Assembly: GCF_946190275.1 (NCBI RefSeq)
Contig: NZ_CAMHZQ010000005.1
Coordinates: 1-64,000, forward strand
Direction of reading: 5' to 3'
Length of the DNA: 64,000 nucleotides
Origin: Streptococcus mitis
GTDB taxonomy: Bacteria; Bacillota; Bacilli; Lactobacillales; Streptococcaceae
Positions 58,441-64,000 of this stretch are shown piece after piece. Numbering within the stretch: the first letter of the stretch is position 1; each line of letters begins with the position of its first letter. The notes under the pieces are model-generated. The model was not told where the DNA came from and searched no databases. It worked only from the letters and a program-made list of their open reading frames with translations. Made by a program: the position numbers and the translations under genes.

Positions 58441-60654
58441 ATGACAAAACAAGTGTTTCAAACGACTTTTGCGGGTCGTGAGTTAATTGTAGAGACTGGT
58501 CAGGTTGCTAAGCAAGCAAATGGCGCAGTTGTCGTGCGTTACGGTGAGTCAACTGTCTTGACTGCGGCCGTGATGTCTAAGAAAATGGCAACTGGGGATT
58601 TCTTCCCACTCCAAGTCAACTACGAAGAAAAAATGTATGCAGCTGGGAAGTTTCCTGGTGGCTTTATGAAACGTGAAGGACGTCCTTCAACGGATGCGAC
58701 TTTGACAGCGCGTTTGATTGACCGTCCAATCCGTCCAATGTTTGCGGAAGGTTTCCGTAATGAAGTGCAAGTTATCAACACAGTGCTTTCTTATGATGAA
58801 AATGCCTCTGCTCCAATGGCAGCTATGTTTGGTTCATCCTTGGCACTCTCTATTTCAGATATCCCATTTGACGGCCCAATTGCTGGGGTACAGGTGGGTT
58901 ATGTAGATGGTCAAATCATCATCAACCCAAGTCAAGAACAAGCAGAGCAATCGCTCCTTGAATTGACAGTAGCTGGTACCAAACACGCCATCAACATGGT
59001 AGAGTCTGGTGCTAAAGAATTGTCAGAAGAAATCATGTTGGAAGCCCTTCTCAAAGGGCATGAAGCAGTCAAAGAATTGATTGCCTTCCAAGAAGAAATC
59101 GTTGCAGCTGTTGGTAAAGAAAAAGCAGAAGTGGAATTGCTTCATGTGGACGCTGAATTGCAGGCTGAAATTATCGCAGCCTACAACAGTGACCTACAAA
59201 AAGCGGTCCAAGTAGAAGAAAAATTGGCTCGTGAAGCTGCAACTCAAGCAGTTAAGGACCAAGTAACTGCTGTTTACGAAGAAAAATATGCGGACCACGA
59301 AGAATTTGACCGTATCATGCGTGATGTGGCTGAAATCTTGGAACAAATGGAACACGCAGAAGTGCGCCGTTTGATCACAGAAGACAAGGTGCGTCCTGAC
59401 GGCCGTAAGATTGATGAAATCCGTCCTTTGGATGCGGTTGTTGACTTTCTTCCTCGTGTGCATGGTTCAGGTCTCTTTACTCGTGGGCAAACTCAAGCTC
59501 TTTCAGTCTTAACCTTGGCTCCGATGGGAGAAACTCAAATCATTGATGGTTTGGACCCAGAGTACAAGAAACGCTTTATGCACCACTATAACTTCCCACA
59601 ATACTCTGTAGGGGAAACTGGACGCTACGGTGCGCCAGGTCGTCGTGAAATTGGTCACGGTGCTCTTGGTGAGCGTGCTCTTGCTCAAGTCTTGCCAAGT
59701 TTGGAAGAATTCCCATATGCTATCCGCTTGGTAGCAGAAGTCTTGGAATCAAATGGTTCTTCATCTCAAGCTTCTATCTGTGCGGGAACTCTTGCCCTTA
59801 TGGCTGGTGGTGTGCCAATCAAGGCGCCAGTAGCTGGTATTGCTATGGGTCTGATTTCAGATGGAAACAACTACACAGTCTTGACAGATATCCAAGGTTT
59901 GGAAGATCACTTTGGAGACATGGACTTCAAGGTTGCAGGTACTCGTGACGGGATTACAGCCCTTCAAATGGATATCAAGATCCAAGGGATTACTGCAGAA
60001 ATCTTGACTGAGGCTCTTGCCCAAGCTAAGAAAGCACGTTTTGAAATCCTTGATGTGATTGAAGCAACCATTCCAGAAGTTCGTCCAGAATTGGCTCCAA
60101 CTGCTCCGAAAATTGATACCATCAAGATTGATGTGGACAAGATTAAGATTGTCATCGGTAAGGGTGGAGAAACCATTGACAAGATTATCGCTGAAACAGG
60201 TGTTAAGATTGACATCGACGAAGAAGGTAACGTCTCTATCTACTCTAGCGATCAAGATGCAATTAACCGTGCTAAAGAAATCATTGCAGGTTTGGTTCGT
60301 GAAGCAAAAGTCGATGAAGTTTATCGTGCTAAAGTCGTTCGTATCGAGAAATTTGGTGCCTTTGTTAACCTCTTTGATAAGACAGATGCTCTTGTTCATA
60401 TCTCTGAGATGGCTTGGACGCGTACCAATAATGTCGAAGACTTGGTAGCAATCGGGGATGAAGTTGATGTTAAGGTTATCAAGATTGATGAAAAAGGACG
60501 TGTGGATGCTTCTATGAAAGCCCTTCTTCCTCGTCCTCCAAAACCTGAACGTGATGAAAAAGGCGAAAAATCAGAGCGTCCTCACCGCCCACGTCATCAC
60601 AAGGATCATAAACCTAAGAAAGAATTTACAGAAACACCAAAAGATTCAGAATAA
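58441..60654 (+). CDS. pnp: Polynucleotide phosphorylase
   Basis: The 737-residue product has two RNase PH domains, the second with [33 protein letters not shown] domain ([14 protein letters not shown]) and an S1 domain ([13 protein letters not shown]) follow, then a Lys/Pro/His-rich tail. It is a 3'-5' phosphorolytic exoribonuclease. I chose ATG 58441 ([15 protein letters not shown]) preceded by AGGGG. Confidence 0.97.
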   Translation: MTKQVFQTTFAGRELIVETGQVAKQANGAVVVRYGESTVLTAAVMSKKMATGDFFPLQVNYEEKMYAAGKFPGGFMKREGRPSTDATLTARLIDRPIRPMFAEGFRNEVQVINTVLSYDENASAPMAAMFGSSLALSISDIPFDGPIAGVQVGYVDGQIIINPSQEQAEQSLLELTVAGTKHAINMVESGAKELSEEIMLEALLKGHEAVKELIAFQEEIVAAVGKEKAEVELLHVDAELQAEIIAAYNSDLQKAVQVEEKLAREAATQAVKDQVTAVYEEKYADHEEFDRIMRDVAEILEQMEHAEVRRLITEDKVRPDGRKIDEIRPLDAVVDFLPRVHGSGLFTRGQTQALSVLTLAPMGETQIIDGLDPEYKKRFMHHYNFPQYSVGETGRYGAPGRREIGHGALGERALAQVLPSLEEFPYAIRLVAEVLESNGSSSQASICAGTLALMAGGVPIKAPVAGIAMGLISDGNNYTVLTDIQGLEDHFGDMDFKVAGTRDGITALQMDIKIQGITAEILTEALAQAKKARFEILDVIEATIPEVRPELAPTAPKIDTIKIDVDKIKIVIGKGGETIDKIIAETGVKIDIDEEGNVSIYSSDQDAINRAKEIIAGLVREAKVDEVYRAKVVRIEKFGAFVNLFDKTDALVHISEMAWTRTNNVEDLVAIGDEVDVKVIKIDEKGRVDASMKALLPRPPKPERDEKGEKSERPHRPRHHKDHKPKKEFTETPKDSE

Positions 60655-60669
60655 GAAAAGGAGAAATGT

Positions 60670-61287
60670 ATGGGATGGTGGCGCGAAACCATTGATATCG
60701 TAAAAGAAAATGATCCAGCGGCCCGCACCACTTTGGAGGTTTTGCTGACTTATCCAGGTGTCAAGGCCTTGGCGGCCCACCGTCTTTCACATTTTCTCTG
60801 GAAGCATGGCTTCAAACTCTTGGCTCGTATGCACAGTCAGTTTTGGCGCTTTTGGACTCAGATTGAGATTCATCCAGGTGCCCAGATTGATTCAGGTGTC
60901 TTTATCGACCATGGTTCAGGTCTTGTAATTGGAGAGACGGCTATCGTTGAGACGGGAGTTCTCCTCTATCATGGGGTGACTCTTGGGGGAACAGGGAAAG
61001 ACTGTGGCAAACGCCATCCAACCGTGCGAAAAGGAGCTTTAATATCCGCTCATGCCCAAGTCATTGGACCAGTGGAAATTGGTGAAAATGCCAAGGTCGG
61101 TGCAGCAGCAGTTGTCGTGGCAGACGTACCTAGTGATGTGACGGTTGTCGGTATTCCTGCTAAGATTGTCCGTGTACATGGTAAAAAGGATGAGCCGGTC
61201 ATTCACGAAGTCGAAGAAAAACGAGAGTACTACGTCAATAAACTCGAGCAGGCTAAAGAAGCCAGTCACAGATCGTCTGGGTTGTAG
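60670..61287 (+). CDS. cysE: Serine O-acetyltransferase
   Basis: The 205-residue product has left-handed beta-helix repeats (IEIHPGAQIDSGVFIDHGSGLVIGETA). It has the short N-terminal domain typical of Gram-positive CysE. It acetylates serine for cysteine synthesis. It lies 15 bp after pnp and upstream of cysS. Confidence 0.95.
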   Translation: MGWWRETIDIVKENDPAARTTLEVLLTYPGVKALAAHRLSHFLWKHGFKLLARMHSQFWRFWTQIEIHPGAQIDSGVFIDHGSGLVIGETAIVETGVLLYHGVTLGGTGKDCGKRHPTVRKGALISAHAQVIGPVEIGENAKVGAAAVVVADVPSDVTVVGIPAKIVRVHGKKDEPVIHEVEEKREYYVNKLEQAKEASHRSSGL

Positions 61288-61298
61288 AGGATACCTAT

Positions 61299-62183
61299 AT
61301 GATTCAAGCAAGAAACAAGTTAAGCCAAGAGGAGCTATCTGAGGCGAAAAAACTAATTAACTGTTGCCAAAACTATGACGGTACCTATCGTGATCCCTAT
61401 CTCTCTAACATGCTTAATTTTGACCCAAACATGCCCGCCTTTTTCCTTTATTATGAAAAAGGCGAACTTGTTGGTTTATTAACTGTCTATGCAGATGACC
61501 AAGATGTGGAAGTGACGATACTGGTTCATCCAGATCATCGCCGTCAGGGAATTGCGCGTGCGTTGTTTACTAGTTTTGAGAGAGAAACAGCTTCTTTCTC
61601 TATTTGTTCAGTCACTTTTCAGACAGAGCGTGTTTTTCTAGACCGTCATCCTGATTTTATCAGCAACTGGGGCTTGGTCGAGGATGAAGAGACAGAAACT
61701 TGGTTAGGTAAGGATAGAAAACCTTATCCGTTAGCAAATGTTTCCAATCTTGAAGTTTTGTTAGCAGATAGTTCGTATCAGGATCAAATTAGTCAGTTGA
61801 AATTTCAGGCATTCTCAGAAGAGCATGAATCTAGAGAGATTGTGGATAGATATGTCGCTGAAGCTCTGAAGGATCCAGAAAGTCGCTTATATATTTTGTT
61901 AAAAGACGGTCAGGTTATTGGAACTTGCACGGTAGATTTATCGACTAATACGAATTACTTCTACGGGTTAGCAATATCGGAACCTGAACGTGGGAAAGGC
62001 TATGGAAGCTACTTAGCAAAATCCCTCGTCAACCAACTAATTGAGCAAAATGATAAGGAATTTCAGATTGCAGTGGAAGATAGCAATGTAGGTGCTAAAC
62101 GTTTGTATGAAAAAATTGGCTTTGTCAAACAGACTCAGGTGGTTTATCTGAATGAGAAAGGAGCAAGGGATTCCGAAGTGTAG
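61299..62183 (+). CDS. GNAT family acetyltransferase with two GNAT domains
   Basis: The 294-residue product has two acetyl-CoA-binding motifs: HPDHRRQGIARALF in the N-terminal half and SEPERGKGYGSYLAKSL in the C-terminal half. Substrate unknown. It starts 11 bp after cysE and lies between cysE and cysS as in pneumococci. Confidence 0.9.
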   Translation: MIQARNKLSQEELSEAKKLINCCQNYDGTYRDPYLSNMLNFDPNMPAFFLYYEKGELVGLLTVYADDQDVEVTILVHPDHRRQGIARALFTSFERETASFSICSVTFQTERVFLDRHPDFISNWGLVEDEETETWLGKDRKPYPLANVSNLEVLLADSSYQDQISQLKFQAFSEEHESREIVDRYVAEALKDPESRLYILLKDGQVIGTCTVDLSTNTNYFYGLAISEPERGKGYGSYLAKSLVNQLIEQNDKEFQIAVEDSNVGAKRLYEKIGFVKQTQVVYLNEKGARDSEV

Positions 62184-62264
62184 AGAGATTCGGACTGAAA
62201 TTCAATTGAACTCTTAGTGATGAAACTAACTGTTCTCGGATTTTAGTTTTCCTGACTATGATTT

Positions 62265-63608
62265 ATGATTAAAATCTATGACACTATGTATCGTGATTTG
62301 CGAGAATTTGTCCCGATTGAGGACGGCAAGGTCAAGATGTATGTTTGTGGGCCAACAGTGTATAACTATATCCACGTGGGGAATGCCCGCTCAACAGTGG
62401 CTTTTGATACGATTCGTCGCTATTTTGAGTACCGTGGGTATGAGGTTGCCTATATTTCCAATTTTACAGATGTGGATGATAAGATTATCAACCGTGCAAA
62501 GGAAGAAGGCATTACGCCTCAGGAGGTTGCGGACAAGTACATCGCTGCCTTTCGTGAGGATGTGACGGCCTTGGGTGTCAAACCTGCGACTCGCCATCCA
62601 CGTGTGGTGGAGTTTATGGCTGACATTATCCGATTTGTGGAAGACTTGATTGAAAAAGGCTTTGCCTACGAGAGTCAAGGAGATGTCTATTTCCGTGTGG
62701 AAAAATCTCACAACTATGCCAAATTGGCTAATAAAACCTTGGAAGATTTGGAGCTGGGTGCTTCAGGTCGTACCGATGAAGAAACAGCTCGTAAGGAAAA
62801 TCCTGTGGACTTTGCCCTCTGGAAATCTGCCAAATCAGGCGAGATTTCTTGGGATAGCCCTTGGGGACCTGGTCGTCCGGGCTGGCATATCGAGTGTTCG
62901 GTTATGTCAACAGAGATTTTGGGAGATACTATTGATATTCACGGTGGTGGAGCTGACCTAGAGTTTCCTCATCATACCAATGAAATTGCCCAGTCAGAAG
63001 CCAAAACAGGCAAGACCTTTGCTAACTACTGGATGCACAATGGCTTTGTCAATATCGACAATGTCAAGATGTCTAAGTCCTTGGGCAACTTTATAACCGT
63101 ACACGATGCCCTTAAAACTCTTGATGGCCAAGTGCTTCGATTCTTCTTTGCGACACAACATTACCGTAAGCCTATCAACTTTACGGAAAAGGCAGTGCGT
63201 GATGCAGATACTAATCTCAAGTATTTGAAGAACACTTATGAGCAACCATTTTCTGGAACTGTAGATGCTCAAGAGTTACAGGCCTTTAAAGATAAGTTTG
63301 TAGCTGCTATGGATGAGGATTTCAACTCTGCCAACGGTATTACAGTAGTCTTTGAAATGGCCAAATGGATTAACTCAGGTAACTATGATGCAAGTGTTAA
63401 GAAAGCTCTTGCAGATATGTTGGAAGTCTTTGGAATTGTCTTTGTTGAGGAAGTTTTGGACGTTGAGATCGAATCCTTGATTCAAAAACGCCAAGAAGCG
63501 CGTGCCAATCGTGACTTTGCGACAGCGGACCAGATCCGTGACCAATTGGCTGCTCAAGGGATTAAGCTCCTTGACACCAAGGATGGAGTGAGGTGGACTC
63601 GTGATTGA
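62265..63608 (+). CDS. cysS: Cysteinyl-tRNA synthetase
   Basis: The 447-residue class I synthetase has CGPTVYNYIHVGN (HIGH-like, zinc Cys) and KMSKSLGN (KMSKS). It charges tRNA(Cys). The ribosome site is weak, so it may rely on read-through from cysE. The next gene overlaps it by eight bases. Confidence 0.97.
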   Translation: MIKIYDTMYRDLREFVPIEDGKVKMYVCGPTVYNYIHVGNARSTVAFDTIRRYFEYRGYEVAYISNFTDVDDKIINRAKEEGITPQEVADKYIAAFREDVTALGVKPATRHPRVVEFMADIIRFVEDLIEKGFAYESQGDVYFRVEKSHNYAKLANKTLEDLELGASGRTDEETARKENPVDFALWKSAKSGEISWDSPWGPGRPGWHIECSVMSTEILGDTIDIHGGGADLEFPHHTNEIAQSEAKTGKTFANYWMHNGFVNIDNVKMSKSLGNFITVHDALKTLDGQVLRFFFATQHYRKPINFTEKAVRDADTNLKYLKNTYEQPFSGTVDAQELQAFKDKFVAAMDEDFNSANGITVVFEMAKWINSGNYDASVKKALADMLEVFGIVFVEEVLDVEIESLIQKRQEARANRDFATADQIRDQLAAQGIKLLDTKDGVRWTRD

Positions 63609-63987
63609 TGTCAATCTCATTAACGGGATTGCGTTAGCTTTTGAGGGGGACGCGGTGTATTCTATGTATATTCGCCGTCACCTCATCCTCAAAGGTATGA
63701 CCAAGCCCAATAAACTCCACCAAGAGGCGACAAAGTATGTCTCAGCCAAGGCTCAGGCTCGCCTGATTTCCCTTATGTTGGAGGAGCAAGTCTTGACGGA
63801 AAAAGAAGAGGAAATCTACAAACGTGGTCGCAATACCAATAGCCATACCAAGGCCAAAAATGCTGATGTGGTGACTTATCGCATGTCCACAGGTTTTGAA
63901 GCAGTCATGGGATATCTCCATATGACTGAAAATCTGGAACGTCTTGAGAGCTTGATTTCGTGGTGCATCCAAAAAGTGGAGGGCTAG
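63601..63987 (+). CDS. mrnC: Mini-ribonuclease 3
   Basis: The 128-residue product is an RNase III catalytic domain without a dsRNA-binding domain (NGIALAFEGDAVYSMYIR ... RGRNTNSHTKAKNADVVTYR). It matures 23S rRNA. It starts with GTG inside the cysS 3' end, as in most Firmicutes. Confidence 0.94.
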   Translation: MIDVNLINGIALAFEGDAVYSMYIRRHLILKGMTKPNKLHQEATKYVSAKAQARLISLMLEEQVLTEKEEEIYKRGRNTNSHTKAKNADVVTYRMSTGFEAVMGYLHMTENLERLESLISWCIQKVEG

Positions 63988-63990
63988 GAC

Positions 63991-64000
63991 ATGATGGCAA
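63991..64000 (+). CDS. Start of the next gene, cut by the window end
   Basis: ATG ATG GCA begins three bases after the mrnC stop. Too short to identify. In many Firmicutes the gene after mrnC is the rRNA methyltransferase rlmB. Confidence 0.3.

Overview
The window is chromosomal DNA of a Mitis-group Streptococcus (S. mitis / S. oralis / S. pneumoniae relatives). The evidence is two BOX repeats, the pneumococcal-type blocks nadD-yqeK-rsfS, rny, gmk-rpoZ-priA-fmt-rsmB-phpP-stkP, mvaS-mvaA and scrR-scrB/scrA-scrK, and metE-metF, pnp-cysE-GNAT-cysS-mrnC. All identifications come from reading the sequence; no database was searched.

Layout. 1-831 is the 3' end of an LPXTG wall-anchored repeat protein. 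1031-4241 (-) is gatCAB. 4242-4996 holds two ~160-bp copies of a terminator-rich module. 4997-6541 is prfC, followed by a hairpin-dense spacer and a BOX element. 7108-9334 (-) encodes an FUSC/aromatic-acid-exporter-like protein and SstT. 9486-18747 (+) runs through a small MscS-like channel, CorA, YqeG, YqeH, YhbY, NadD, YqeK, a cysteine hydrolase, RsfS, a methyltransferase, an AT-rich membrane protein, TmcAL (YlbM) and YefM-YoeB. 18950-31307 holds rny, an inverted Jag_N/DUF4839 gene, the gmk-to-stkP run and a split threonine/serine exporter. 31414-32068 encodes two small related secreted proteins. 32199-34645 is the mevalonate pair. 34681-40380 is the sucrose regulon. 40424-41041 (-) is a DedA-like protein.

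The defence/accessory island is 41189-54343. It contains HsdR, a five-palindrome 42-bp repeat array, a BOX, a 71-residue membrane protein, a DUF6261-like protein, an AT-rich three-gene module (His-Me finger nuclease, unknown protein, membrane protein), HsdS, a KAP P-loop NTPase with two membrane segments, HsdM, a Fic protein, a Fic remnant and an orphan XRE protein. A type I restriction-modification system therefore has candidate extra defence genes on both sides of hsdS. A promoter-preceded cloverleaf-forming element (54430-54577) follows, then metE behind a MET-box-like operator, metF, pnp, cysE, a double-GNAT protein, cysS and mrnC. The window ends at the start codon of the next gene.

Three observations stand out. 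(1) Between 14.4 and 21.6 kb, four accessory genes or gene pairs each sit between host genes flanked by 17-28 bp direct repeats that cover a host stop codon, as if cassettes had been inserted with duplication of the junction. (2) Two intergenic elements share a 16-nt box (15/16 identical) and both fold on paper into an outer stem with three hairpins of unrelated sequence. (3) A 42-bp repeat starts just after the hsdR stop codon and places five TTC(G/T)A...GAA palindromes four helical turns apart.
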